From: Variovorax paradoxus
GTDB lineage: Bacteria; Pseudomonadota; Gammaproteobacteria; Burkholderiales; Burkholderiaceae_C
Assembly (NCBI RefSeq): GCF_018614915.1
Contig: NZ_JAGGNU010000018.1
Coordinates: 62,001 to 126,000, forward strand
Length of the DNA stretch: 64,000 nt
Direction: 5' to 3'
Shown: positions 8,920 to 18,674 of the stretch, one piece after another
Position numbering within the stretch: the stretch's first letter is position 1
Layout of the letters: every line of letters begins with the position of its first letter
Notes under the pieces: model-generated
Databases searched by the model: none
Seen by the model: only the letters and a program-made list of their open reading frames with translations
Told to the model about the DNA's origin: nothing
Program-made: the position numbers and the translations under genes

Positions 8920-8958
8920 ATGGTCGCACGCCAGGAAGGAACAGCCCTTGCCCATTGA
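8920..8958 (+). other. Possible 12-residue leader ORF overlapping the hydrolase start
   Basis: ATG 8920 follows AGGAG at 8906-8910 with a nine-base gap and would encode MVARQEGTALAH before a stop at 8956-8958. The TTG start of the hydrolase (8948) lies inside it in another frame. The hydrolase's own ribosome site (AGGAAGGA, 8933-8940) is also inside this small frame. It could couple or tune translation, or be chance. Confidence 0.25.
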
Positions 8959-9778
8959 ATTGGCATTCGAGGCCGTGGGCAACGGCCCCCCGCTGGTGAT
9001 CCTGCACGGGCTGTTCGGCGCCGGACGCAACTGGGGCCGAATCGCCCGGGCGCTCGCCGACAGGTACCGGGTCTATCTGCCCGATGCGCGCAACCACGGC
9101 GCGTCGCCCCGGGGTCAAGGCATGTCCTATACCGACATGGCGCTCGACGTGCTGGGGCTCATCGAGCGCGAGCGCTTGCAGCAGCCGCTCGTGATCGGCC
9201 ACAGCATGGGCGGCAAGACCGCCATGACGCTGGCGCTCGAGCATCCGCAGGCGATCTCCGGCGTGGCGGTGATCGACATCGCACCCGAGCGCTACAACGA
9301 CCAGTTCTCGCCCTACATGATGGCCATGCGCGGCCTCGATGCGGCGGCCGCGACCGGGCGCAACGAGGCCCGTCAGGTGTTGGTGCGCAACCAGGGAGGC
9401 GACACGCCGGTCCTCGACTTCCTGATGCAGAACCTGCAGCGCCACGAGGAGCGCTTCGACTGGCGGCTCAACCTGCTGGCAGTCGCCATGTGCATGCAGG
9501 ACCTGTGCGGATTTCCGCAGCGGCTGCGCCACCGCTGCTACGAAGGGCCTGCCTTGTTCCTCGCCGGCACCGATTCGGCCTATGTGCAGTCCGAGTCGCA
9601 TGCCCGCATCGCACGCCTGTTTCCGCAGGCGCACCTGCAACACATCGACGACGCCGGCCATTGGGTGCATACCGACCAGCCGGGTGCGCTGCTGCGCGCC
9701 TTGCGCGGCTGGCTGCATCGGCATGAAGCCGGCACGCCGCGCGCCGCACCTGCGCAGGCAGCGCTGGCCACGCGCTGA
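8948..9778 (+). CDS. Alpha/beta-fold hydrolase (YbfF-like esterase), TTG start
   Basis: A 276-residue alpha/beta hydrolase. The oxyanion motif is ILHGLFGAGRNW, the nucleophile elbow is IGHSMGGK and the catalytic His lies in HIDDAGHWVH; the acid is probably the Asp in FLAGTDSAYV. This resembles YbfF-type carboxylesterases or thioesterases. No ATG fits: the upstream ATG at 8920 hits a stop after 12 codons, and TTG 8948 is preceded by AGGAAGGA at a good distance. It is divergent from the LysR gene. Confidence 0.82.
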   Translation: MPIELAFEAVGNGPPLVILHGLFGAGRNWGRIARALADRYRVYLPDARNHGASPRGQGMSYTDMALDVLGLIERERLQQPLVIGHSMGGKTAMTLALEHPQAISGVAVIDIAPERYNDQFSPYMMAMRGLDAAAATGRNEARQVLVRNQGGDTPVLDFLMQNLQRHEERFDWRLNLLAVAMCMQDLCGFPQRLRHRCYEGPALFLAGTDSAYVQSESHARIARLFPQAHLQHIDDAGHWVHTDQPGALLRALRGWLHRHEAGTPRAAPAQAALATR

Positions 9779-9813
9779 TCCCGCTCCGAAGAAAGCAACC
9801 CGTCTCCCTCACC

Positions 9814-10164
9814 ATGTTCGACACTTCACCCCATGCCGACGAGATGCCGGCGATGGCGGTCCAGGCAGCCGCGACCCAGCGCGAGCTCGCACAGGCCTGC
9901 CTCGACAATGCCCTCGCGCTGATCGAGTCCGTTCTCGACGGGCGCGAAGAGGAGGACGCCGCGGCCGGCGAGCGTGCGGCCCTTCGCGTCTGCGTCACGT
10001 CGGCGCATGTCCTGCTCGGCGCGGCCCAGCAATTGATGGCCGAGCCGCTTCATCTTCTGTCGCCGAAGGAGCGCGGGCAGCGGCTGATGGAACTGGTCGA
10101 CGAAACCAAGACCGCCGGCCGCGCGGCCTATCGAGCCGCGCTGATGCTGACAGGGCACGAGTGA
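9814..10164 (+). CDS. Hypothetical helical protein
   Basis: A 116-residue, acidic, almost wholly helical protein with no signal peptide or membrane segment. Central stretches such as LAQACLDNALALIESVLDGR and AHVLLGAAQQLM suggest a small helical bundle. It sits 35 bp downstream of the hydrolase in the same direction and may share its transcript. I do not recognise a family. Confidence 0.5.
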   Translation: MFDTSPHADEMPAMAVQAAATQRELAQACLDNALALIESVLDGREEEDAAAGERAALRVCVTSAHVLLGAAQQLMAEPLHLLSPKERGQRLMELVDETKTAGRAAYRAALMLTGHE

Positions 10165-10272
10165 TCGCGACAAAGTGCAGATGAAGCATGGGTAAACCCC
10201 AGCCCGGCAGCGCCGGCGGCTCCATTCCAATAGTTATTCAATCTAACTAATTTCACAGAAGTGGGCTTGTTC

Positions 10273-11407
10273 ATGCAACGCAGAAGTTTTGTCGCCTCCA
10301 GCGCGGTGTTCGCCGCGGGCCTTGCGCAGCTATCGTCCGCGCACGCCGAAACGGGGGTGAGCGAGAGCGAAATTCTGCTCGGCAGCAGCGCCGTCCTGAG
10401 CGGCCCGCTTGGCTCGCAGATCAAGGTGGTGCACAACGGCGCCGCACTGGCCTTCGATGCGGTCAACGAACAAGGCGGGATTGGCGGACGCAAGATCAAG
10501 CTGGTGTCGCTGGATGACGAGTTGAAGCCCGAGAAGGCGGTCGACAACTACGGCAAGCTGCTCAACGACCATCGCGTGTTCGCCTTCTTCGGCTGCGTCG
10601 GCTCGGGCACCACGGCCGCCGCGGCCAAGCTGCTGCAGCAAAGCGGCGCACCCAGCGTGGGCGGCTACGGCGTGGCCGACACCGCGCGCGAACGCGTGGC
10701 AGGCTCCGCCTACTTCGTGCGCGCCAGCAACGCGCGAGGCGCAAGCCCTGGTCGAGCACCTGACCACCGTCGGCGTGAACAAGATGGCGATCGCCCATCT
10801 GGACAACCCCGGCGGTGCCGAAGCGGTCAAGTTGATCGAGGCCGCCATGACCACCCACAAGCTCACGCCGACGGCGGTGGTCTCGGTCAAGGGTGACGGC
10901 TCGACTTCCGCCGCGGCCGGCAAGACGCTGGCCGACAGCCAGCCGCAGGCGGTGCTCATGTACCTGGCCGGCACGGTGGCCGGCGAGGTGATCAAGGCCA
11001 GCTACGCCGCCGGCAGCAAGCCGATGTTCTACGGCATGTCGATCGTTCCCGGCGAGGTCACGGCCAAGGTGGTGAATCTGCAGGCGAGCGGGCTGGCCAT
11101 TTCGCAGGTCATGCCTTACCCCTGGGGCGAGGTGGAAGTCGTCGCCCGCGACTACCGCCGCCTGGCCGAGCGCGCGCAGGTGCCGGTGGGCTATGGCAGC
11201 TTCGAAGGCTACCTGAACGGGCTGGTGATGATCGAGGCGCTCAAGCGCGCCGGCAAAGACCTGACGCGCGCCCGCCTGCACGCGGCGCTGCGCTCGCTCA
11301 AGCTGCGGCTCGCCGGCATGGACATCGATTTCACGGCGGGCAGTGGCACCGGCTCGAGGTTCATCGAGATGGTCCGGGTCACGCCCGAAGGGCGCTTCGT
11401 GCGCTGA
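10273..11407 (+). pseudogene. Branched-chain amino-acid-type ABC substrate-binding protein, frameshifted
   Basis: A LivJ/HAAT-type periplasmic binding protein split by a frameshift. The first frame has a twin-arginine-like signal (MQRRSFVASSAVFAAGLAQL) and the receptor motif ILLGSSAVLSGPLG. Homology-like sequence then continues in a second frame with VEHLTTVGVNKMAIAHLDNP through to the end. The break is at 10732-10736, where GCGCGAG stands in place of an expected GCGCGCGAG: loss of one GC unit. Repaired, the protein would be 378 residues, normal for the family. No permease or ATPase genes are adjacent. It may be a true pseudogene or an assembly error. Confidence 0.75.
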
Positions 11408-11421
11408 TCCGCGCGGCAGCC

Positions 11422-11838
11422 ATGTTTTCACATGTCTTCACGAGCGTGACCGACTTCGAGCGCGCACTGCGCTTTTATGGCGCCGTCATGGATAGCCTGA
11501 GCCTCGAGCTGCGCTTCTGCGAGCGGGAGAGGCCGTGGGCCGGATGGCACAGCGCGGGACGGGCACGCCCGTTCTTCGTCATCTGCAAGCCCTTTGACGG
11601 CCAGTCGCACGCGCCGGGAAACGGGCAGATGGTGGCCTTCGCGGCACCAACTCGGGCAGTGGTTCGGGCTGCCCACGAAGCCGCGCTGGCGCATGGCGGC
11701 ACTTGCGACGGGCCACCGGGGTTGAGGCCGCAGTACCACGACGACTACTACGGCGCGTACTTTCGCGACCCCGACGGCAACAAGCTCTGCGTCGCCTGCC
11801 ATGCGCAGGCGCTCGAAAGCCCCGCTTCGGGCCGCTGA
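11422..11838 (+). CDS. VOC-family (glyoxalase/bleomycin-resistance fold) protein
   Basis: A 138-residue single VOC-fold protein. It opens MFSHVFTSVTDFERALRFYG, with the metal-ligand His at position 4, and ends with YYGAYFRDPDGNKLCVACH, the typical second half with the DPDGN turn. Members bind a metal and act as dioxygenases, isomerases or resistance proteins; nothing specific can be assigned. It lies 14 bp after the broken receptor gene and is convergent with the D-aminoacylase gene. Confidence 0.75.
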   Translation: MFSHVFTSVTDFERALRFYGAVMDSLSLELRFCERERPWAGWHSAGRARPFFVICKPFDGQSHAPGNGQMVAFAAPTRAVVRAAHEAALAHGGTCDGPPGLRPQYHDDYYGAYFRDPDGNKLCVACHAQALESPASGR

Positions 11839-11857
11839 TGCCAAGCCACGGCCGCAA

Positions 11858-13321
11858 TCAGGCCCGCGTCAGCATTCGCCCTGCGCGCGCCCGCACCTCG
11901 GGCTCTCCCTCGCCGCCGAGGTAGGCGCAGGCGCCGTTGACGAACACGCGCTCGATCCCCACGCTGGCGCTCATCGGCCGGTCGTAGGTGGCGGTGTCGG
12001 CGATGGTCTGCGGATCGAACACCACCACGTCGGCCATCGCGCCCACGCGCAGCAGGCCGCGGTCGGCGATGCGCAGGTTGCGCGCGGTCATCCCGGTCAT
12101 CTTGTGCACCGCCTGCTCGAGGGTGAAGAGCCGGCGCTCGCGCCAGTAGCGCGCGAACACGCGCGGGAAGGCACCCCACAGGCGCGGATGCGGATGGCGG
12201 TCGTGCGGCAGGCCATCGCTGCCGATCATCGTGCGCGGATGGGCGATGACACGCTCCACGTCCTCTTCCTTCATCTGGAAATAGCAGGCCCCGCCGGGCT
12301 GCAGGCGGCGGCAGGCTTCCTTCTGGTCCACGCCCCATTCGCGCGCCACGTCGGCGAGCATGCGGCCCGTCACCTCGGGATGCGGATCGGACCAGGTCAG
12401 CAGGATGTCGATCACGCCGTCGACCAGGTCTTCGCGCAGCACGGTCGAGCCGGCGACGTAAGGGTAGACGTCGAGCGCAATGTCCTGCCGCTGCGCGAGC
12501 GCATCGACCAGCGGCAGGGTTTCGAGCGTGCGGCCCCAGTTGGCCGGGCCGGCGCACTTGTGGTGCGAGATCACGAGCGGCGCGCCGGCGCTGAAGGCGA
12601 TGTCGCCGGCCTCGTGCATGGCCTCGATGATGGTGGCCATCTCGCTGCGCAGGTGCGTGGCGTAGACGCCGCCGTGGCGCGCGACGATGCGCGCGAGCGC
12701 GGTCACCTCTTCGGCCGGCGCCGCGAAGGCCTGCTCGTAGAACAGGCCCGACGAGAGGCCGTGCGCGCCGTCCTGCATGCAGGCCTCGAGCAGTGCGCCC
12801 ATGCGCGCGCGCTCGTCCTCGGTGGCGGCGCGGTCGAGCGCGTCCATGGTCGCGAAGCGCAGGGTGGTGTGGCCGATCAGCGCGGCGACGTTGAGCGCCG
12901 GCTGCGCGGCTTCGACCGCGGCGCGGTACTCGGCCATCGTGGCGTGCTGGAACGAGTCGCTGCCCAGCAGCGTGAGCGGCGGCCGGGCCTCGGGCGTGCG
13001 ATAGGGCGCGAGCGAAATGCCGCAGTTGCCGGTGACCACGGTCGTGATGCCCTGCGAGATCTTGGGCAGGCACAGCGGATCGCGCAGCACGATCGCATCG
13101 TCGTGGGTGTGGACGTCGATAAAGCCGGGGGCGATCACCTTGCCGCGGCAGTCGATGCTTTCGAGCTCCGCCGGCACGATGCCTTCGGGCAGGCGCTGGC
13201 GCAGGCCCTCGCCGAGCGCCACGATGCGGTCGCCGGCCAGCAGCACGTCGCCCGGCCAGCTCGGGCCGCCGGAACCGTCGACCACGAGGCCCGCTTCGAG
13301 CAGGATCGCCTGTTCAAGCAT
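11858..13321 (-). CDS. N-acyl-D-amino-acid deacylase (D-aminoacylase)
   Basis: A 487-residue amidohydrolase. The metal HxH is in GFIDVHTHDD, the family cysteine in VVTGNCGIS, and later ligands in ATHLRSE, LVISHHKCAG and IGSDGLPHD. This set matches N-acyl-D-amino-acid deacylases, which free D-amino acids from N-acyl forms. ATG 13321 is set by GGAGGAG six bases upstream and overlaps the RpiR regulator's stop by 8 bp. It is the last gene of the long minus-strand operon, and its product would feed the D-amino-acid deaminase encoded in the same operon. Confidence 0.88.
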   Translation of the reverse strand: MLEQAILLEAGLVVDGSGGPSWPGDVLLAGDRIVALGEGLRQRLPEGIVPAELESIDCRGKVIAPGFIDVHTHDDAIVLRDPLCLPKISQGITTVVTGNCGISLAPYRTPEARPPLTLLGSDSFQHATMAEYRAAVEAAQPALNVAALIGHTTLRFATMDALDRAATEDERARMGALLEACMQDGAHGLSSGLFYEQAFAAPAEEVTALARIVARHGGVYATHLRSEMATIIEAMHEAGDIAFSAGAPLVISHHKCAGPANWGRTLETLPLVDALAQRQDIALDVYPYVAGSTVLREDLVDGVIDILLTWSDPHPEVTGRMLADVAREWGVDQKEACRRLQPGGACYFQMKEEDVERVIAHPRTMIGSDGLPHDRHPHPRLWGAFPRVFARYWRERRLFTLEQAVHKMTGMTARNLRIADRGLLRVGAMADVVVFDPQTIADTATYDRPMSASVGIERVFVNGACAYLGGEGEPEVRARAGRMLTRA

Positions 13322-14213
13322 GCTTGACTCCTCCGCCATCCCAGCTTTGCAGCGGATGCGTGCTCGCATCGATGCCGTGGCGCTGGAAGGCCTCGCGTGC
13401 GCGCTGCAGCCGCTGCATCGCGGGCTCGCCGCGGCGCTGCGCGACCAGCACGGTGAGTATCTCGATCACCGTCAGGTGCGTGAGGTAGGCATCGATGCCC
13501 ACGTGCATCACCGCATCGTCGGGCACCGACAGGCCCAGCAGGAAATCGGCCCGGGCCGCGAGCGCCGTGCCGGGCCGCGTGAGCGCCACCACCTTGGCGC
13601 CCTGCCCGCGCGCGATGTCGACCGCGTCGAGCAGCGAGGGCATGCCGCCCACGTGCGAGATCGCGATCACCACGCCGCCCGGGCGCTGGGCCGCGCCGGC
13701 CACCTGCTGCAGGTGATAGTCGGCCCAGGCGTTGGCCGAGAGGCCGAGGCGGAACAGGCGCGCCTGCAGGTCGTTGGCCATGAACCACGAGGTGGCGCCG
13801 GCGCCGTAGAGGTCCACGTGCGGCGCCGCCGCGATGGCGGCCACGGCGCCGTCGAGCACCTCCATGTCGAGCTGGTTGCGCACGCCCGAGACCGAGGCCG
13901 CGGCGCTGCGCGCGATCTTGCCGACCACTTCGTCGGCCGCGTCCTCGATGTTCACGCGCCGGTGCAGCGGCGAACCGCCGAGCGCCAGTTCCTGCGCCAG
14001 GGCGAGCTTGAACTCGCGCAGCCCCGCGAAGCCGAGGTCGCGACAGGTGCGCATGATGGTGGGCACCGAGCTGCGCGAGCGCTCGGCCAGCGACTCGAAG
14101 CTTTCCTCGAGCACACGGTCGGGGTCTTCGAGGATCAGGTCGAGAATGGCGCGCCGCGTGGACGGCGCGCCGTTGCGCACCTCGGCCATCCTCTGGAGCA
14201 GGGAACTGGTCAT
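13314..14213 (-). CDS. MurR/RpiR-family transcriptional regulator
   Basis: A 299-residue RpiR-type regulator: an N-terminal HTH_6 domain (LERM-type opening, then SLAERSRSSVPTIMRTCRDL, residues 1-77) and a C-terminal SIS domain (about 120-260) with DLYGAGATSWFMANDL and ISHVGG. SIS domains of this family bind sugar phosphates or related small effectors. It lies within the D-amino-acid operon, 8 bp after the deaminase, and is the natural candidate to bind the TGAAA-N5-TTTC sites at 22469 and 22553. Confidence 0.88.
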   Translation of the reverse strand: MTSSLLQRMAEVRNGAPSTRRAILDLILEDPDRVLEESFESLAERSRSSVPTIMRTCRDLGFAGLREFKLALAQELALGGSPLHRRVNIEDAADEVVGKIARSAAASVSGVRNQLDMEVLDGAVAAIAAAPHVDLYGAGATSWFMANDLQARLFRLGLSANAWADYHLQQVAGAAQRPGGVVIAISHVGGMPSLLDAVDIARGQGAKVVALTRPGTALAARADFLLGLSVPDDAVMHVGIDAYLTHLTVIEILTVLVAQRRGEPAMQRLQRAREAFQRHGIDASTHPLQSWDGGGVKHA

Positions 14214-14221
14214 GGGCGGCT

Positions 14222-15520
14222 TCAGAAGTGCATGGCCACCGCGTCGCTCACGCGGTAGTCCTCTTCGATCACCGGCATCCAGTGCCACTTGTCGAAGGTG
14301 GTGCAGGGGTGCGAGATGCCGAGCCCGATGCGCTCGCCGACCACGGGCGCCATCGGCTCCTCGGCCTCGTCCCAGCGCAGGTAGGCATGCTGGTCGTTCA
14401 GCGCCGTGATCTTCCAGCCGGGCGGCACGGCGGCGGGCACCAGGCTGCCGCGCGCGGCGCGCGCGATCGGCACCGGCATCGAGAGGTCGAAGGAGATGTC
14501 GCGCTTGCCGACCGCGAGGATCGCGAGCTTCGGCTCCGGACGCGACTGCACCATGGCCCAGACCTCCATCGCCGGCCGCAGGCTCTCGCCGCAATCGCAG
14601 CCCAGGCGCTCGTCCACCGCGCTCAGCATGCGCTGGTAGAAGCCATGGTCATGCGTGACGTAGCAGCCCGAACGCAGCACGCCGCGCACGCGGGCCCGGA
14701 GCGCCGGCCTCAGGCGGCCGGCCACCAGGTCGAAGATCGCCGAGCCGCCGGCCGAGACCAGCACCTCGTCGGTGTCGAACAGGCGGTTCAGATCGCAATG
14801 GCGCGCCACCGCCTCGACGCGGTCCATCAGCGCGGTCGCGTAGGCCGCGTCGGGGCCGCTCTCGCCGGTGGCGCCCTGCCCTTCGTAGCACTCGATGCCG
14901 GCCAGCTTGACCGCATCGCTCTCGTGCAGGCGGGTGGCGAGGGTGATCGCTTCCTCGTGCGTGCGGCAGCCGGTGCGCGCCCCGTCGACGCCGATCTCGA
15001 GCATCACCTCGAAAGGCAGGTGCTCCGGGTGGCGCTCCGCCCAGGCCTCGATCAGCGCGAGCTGGGCCAGCGAATCGACCAGGAACACGATGCGCAGGTC
15101 GATGTGCGCGTGCAGCAGCAGCTGGATGCCGGCCAGGTCATCGTCGTTCACCACCTGGTTGGCGATCAGCGTGCGCCGCGCGCCGGCGGCCACGCCGACG
15201 GCGAGCTGCGTCACGGTGGCGAAGCTGAGCCCCCAGGCGCCGGCGTCGAGCTGGCGCCTGAAGAGCTGCGGCGACATGGTGGTCTTGCCGTGCGGGGCGA
15301 GGTCGATGCCCCACTGGCGCACGCGCGCCTGCATCCACTGGAGGTTGTGTTCCAGCGCCTCGCGCTTGAGCACCGCCAGCGGCAGCGGCAGGTCGCCGGC
15401 CAGCACGTGCCAGCCGGCGCTGCCGATCTCGCTGCGGCGCTTCGGCGGCTGGGTGCGCGGGTAGCCCTTGAAGCCGGTGCTGAGCATCGGGTCGAAGAAT
15501 TCGTCGTGTTCGGTGGTCAT
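14222..15520 (-). CDS. D-amino-acid deaminase / DSD1-type PLP enzyme
   Basis: A 432-residue fold-type III PLP enzyme of the D-threonine aldolase/D-serine dehydratase (DSD1) group. The PLP lysine is K79 in LAPHGKTTMSP. The late HPCTTFDKWHWMPV carries the His-Cys pair that binds the divalent metal in this family. It would deaminate D-amino acids to 2-oxo acids and ammonium through an enamine/imine intermediate, which is where RidA acts. It starts in an ATGA overlap with the upstream ABC ATPase gene. The exact substrate is inferred. Confidence 0.82.
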   Translation of the reverse strand: MTTEHDEFFDPMLSTGFKGYPRTQPPKRRSEIGSAGWHVLAGDLPLPLAVLKREALEHNLQWMQARVRQWGIDLAPHGKTTMSPQLFRRQLDAGAWGLSFATVTQLAVGVAAGARRTLIANQVVNDDDLAGIQLLLHAHIDLRIVFLVDSLAQLALIEAWAERHPEHLPFEVMLEIGVDGARTGCRTHEEAITLATRLHESDAVKLAGIECYEGQGATGESGPDAAYATALMDRVEAVARHCDLNRLFDTDEVLVSAGGSAIFDLVAGRLRPALRARVRGVLRSGCYVTHDHGFYQRMLSAVDERLGCDCGESLRPAMEVWAMVQSRPEPKLAILAVGKRDISFDLSMPVPIARAARGSLVPAAVPPGWKITALNDQHAYLRWDEAEEPMAPVVGERIGLGISHPCTTFDKWHWMPVIEEDYRVSDAVAMHF

Positions 15521-16481
15521 GGAGAAATCAGCTCCTTGCGGATGCAGGCGGAAAAGTGTCCCGGCGCGAGCTCGTCCAGCGGCGGCACGGTCTCGCCGCA
15601 AGCCTCGATGGCATGCGGGCAGCGCGTGCGGAACACGCAGCCGGAGGGCGGCGCGACCGGGCTCGGGATGTCGCCCTTGAGCGCGACGTGCTCGTTGGGC
15701 AGGAGCGGATCGGGCTTGGGGCTCGCGGCCAGCAGCGCCCGCGTGTAGGGGTGCTGCGGGCGCTCGAAGAGCTCGCTGGTCGTCGCCACTTCCATCACCT
15801 TGCCGAGGTAGAGCACGACCACGCGGTCGCACAGGTATTCGACCACGTCCAGGTCGTGCGAGATGAATAGCATCGTCAGCGACAGGCGCTCTCGCAGATC
15901 GGCCAGCAGGTTGATCACCTGCGACTGGATCGACACGTCGAGCGCCGACAGCGGCTCGTCGGCGACGATGAACTCGGGCTCGACCGCGAGCGCGCGCGCC
16001 ACGCCGATGCGCTGCCGCTGGCCGCCCGAGAACTCGTGCGGAAAGCGGCTCGCGTGCTCTGCGCGCAGGCCGACGGTTTCGAGCAGCTCGGCGATGCGCT
16101 TGTCGCGTGCCGCGGCGCCCTTGTGCAGGCCGTGCGTGGCCAGCGCCTCGCCCAGGATCGCGCTGATCCGCATCTTCGGGTTCAGGCTCGCGTACGGGTC
16201 CTGGAAGATGATCTGCAGCTTGCTGCGCAGCTTTCGCAGCGGCCCGGCCGCGAGCTTGCCGATGTCATCGCCGCGGTAGAGCACCTCGCCCTCGGTGCGC
16301 TCGACCAGGCGCAGCAGCGTGCGGCCGATGGTGCTCTTGCCGGATCCCGATTCGCCGACCAGGCCCAGCGTCTCGCCGGCGCGGATGGCGAAGGACACGT
16401 CGTCCACCGCGCGCACCGGGCGCTCGCCGGAGCCGAAGTATTTTTTCAGGCCGCGGACCTCGATGAGTGGAGCGTTGGCGT

Positions 16482-16485
<4 letters not shown>
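15517..16485 (-). CDS. Dipeptide/oligopeptide ABC transporter ATP-binding protein (OppF-like)
   Basis: A 322-residue ABC ATPase: Walker [10 protein letters not shown], signature [15 protein letters not shown], Walker [13 protein letters not shown] and switch His in [10 protein letters not shown]. The C-terminal extension with [19 protein letters not shown] is the cysteine-containing tail of oligopeptide-type ATPases. It powers peptide import together with OppD and the two permeases. Its ATG overlaps the OppD stop by ATGA, and its stop overlaps the deaminase start in the same way. Confidence 0.92.
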
Positions 16486-17513
<1,028 letters not shown>

Positions 17514-17564
17514 GTCAATTGCTCCGCCGCGCGATCGCGCTCGAGGTTCGGCCGTCCGGGGTGC

Positions 17565-17809
17565 GTGCCGAGGACACGGGGTATCCCCCTCCGCGAATGT
17601 CCCCCGGCTTCGCCTCCTCCTTTATTTCGCTGCGGGGGACACCCCATGCCCTCGGCACGAGAAACGTCGCGTCGTGCCGGCCGATGCACCACCGCCGTGA
17701 CGGATCACGCCGATGGCGTGCTCTGCGCAGCGAAATAAAGGAGGAGGCTTGCGGCCCTAGGCCGCGCCGGGGGACATTCGCGGAGCAGAGCACGCCGTCG
17801 GCGTGATCC
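17565..17809. repeat. Paired inverted-repeat element (variable stems, conserved core), copy 1
   Basis: Two hairpins point away from each other. Left: arms 17565-17589 and 17634-17658 (25 bp, 22 matching; begins GTGCCGAGG, mirrored as CCTCGGCAC). Right: arms 17702-17726 and 17785-17809 (25 bp, 24 matching; begins GGATCACGCCG). The arms of the two hairpins are unrelated in sequence, but both loops hold the same core, reverse-complemented in the left one: GCAGCGAAATAAAGGAGG, then GAGG, a short internal hairpin, CCGGGGGACATTCGCGGA. The element fills most of the only >300-bp gap in the ABC operon. No gene was seen in it. Confidence 0.8.
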
Positions 17810-17833
17810 CGCCCAAGGGAAGACGATTTCACC

Positions 17834-18673
17834 CTATGCCGCCTTCTTGAGCTTGGGATCGAGCAGATCGCGCACGCCATCGCCCAGCAGTTGCAACGAG
17901 AGCGCCGTGAAGATGATCGCGAGCCCCGGGAACAGCACAACCCAGAAGGCGCGATCCGCATACTGCTGGCTGCCCGCGACCATGGTGCCCCAGGTCGGGA
18001 TCTCGGGCGGCACGCCGACGCCGAGGAAGGAGAGCCCCGCTTCGGCCAGGATCGCGTAGGCGAAGATGAAGGACACCTGCACCAGGATCGGCGACATCAG
18101 GTTCGGCAGGATGTGGCGCCACAGGATGCGCGAGGTGCGCACGCCCAAAGCGCGCACCGCCTCGACGAAGAGCAGCTCGCGCACCACCAGCGTGGAGGCG
18201 CGCACCACCCGTGCCACGCGCGGCGTGTAGACCAGCACCAGCGCCAGCACCACGTTGCCCAGCGAGGCACCGAGGATGGCGACCAGCGCGATCGCCAGCA
18301 GGATGTCGGGGAAGGACATCATCGCGTCGACCACCCGCATCAGCGGCGCGTCGAGCCGGCGGAAGAAGCCGGCGACGAGCCCGAGGACCGTGCCCGCGAC
18401 CACCGAGCCCAGCGCCGTCAGCGCCGCAATGGCGAGCGAGTAGCGCGCGCCGTGGACGATGCGCGAGTACATGTCGCGGCCGAGCTCGTCCGTTCCCATC
18501 AGGTGGGCGGCGCTCGGCGGCTTGAGGCGGTCGAGCACGGCCGTGTCGTTGGGGTCGGCCGAGGCGAACCACGGCGCGCCGAGCGCGAGCACCGCGATCA
18601 CCAGCAGCACCAGGGCCGAGGCCATCACGATGCGGCGGTGCATCAGCTGGCGGAGCATTCGGGGCAGTCGCAT
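17834..18673 (-). CDS. Peptide-type ABC transporter permease (DppC/OppC-like)
   Basis: A 279-residue integral membrane protein. It has a first membrane segment at residues 14-33, the OppC motif GTDELGRDMYSRIVHGARYS, further segments, and an EAA loop region VRALGVRTSRILWRHILPNL. This is the second permease of the peptide/nickel family. It begins one base after the end of the DppB-like permease and precedes the repeat-filled spacer. Confidence 0.92.
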   Translation of the reverse strand: MRLPRMLRQLMHRRIVMASALVLLVIAVLALGAPWFASADPNDTAVLDRLKPPSAAHLMGTDELGRDMYSRIVHGARYSLAIAALTALGSVVAGTVLGLVAGFFRRLDAPLMRVVDAMMSFPDILLAIALVAILGASLGNVVLALVLVYTPRVARVVRASTLVVRELLFVEAVRALGVRTSRILWRHILPNLMSPILVQVSFIFAYAILAEAGLSFLGVGVPPEIPTWGTMVAGSQQYADRAFWVVLFPGLAIIFTALSLQLLGDGVRDLLDPKLKKAA

Positions 18674-18674
18674 G

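Noticed and set aside
17565..17809. Paired inverted repeats considered as an insertion sequence or rho-independent terminators
   Set aside because: No transposase frame and no T-run after any stem; the outer ends of the element are not inverted copies of each other, so it is not a simple MITE with shared termini.
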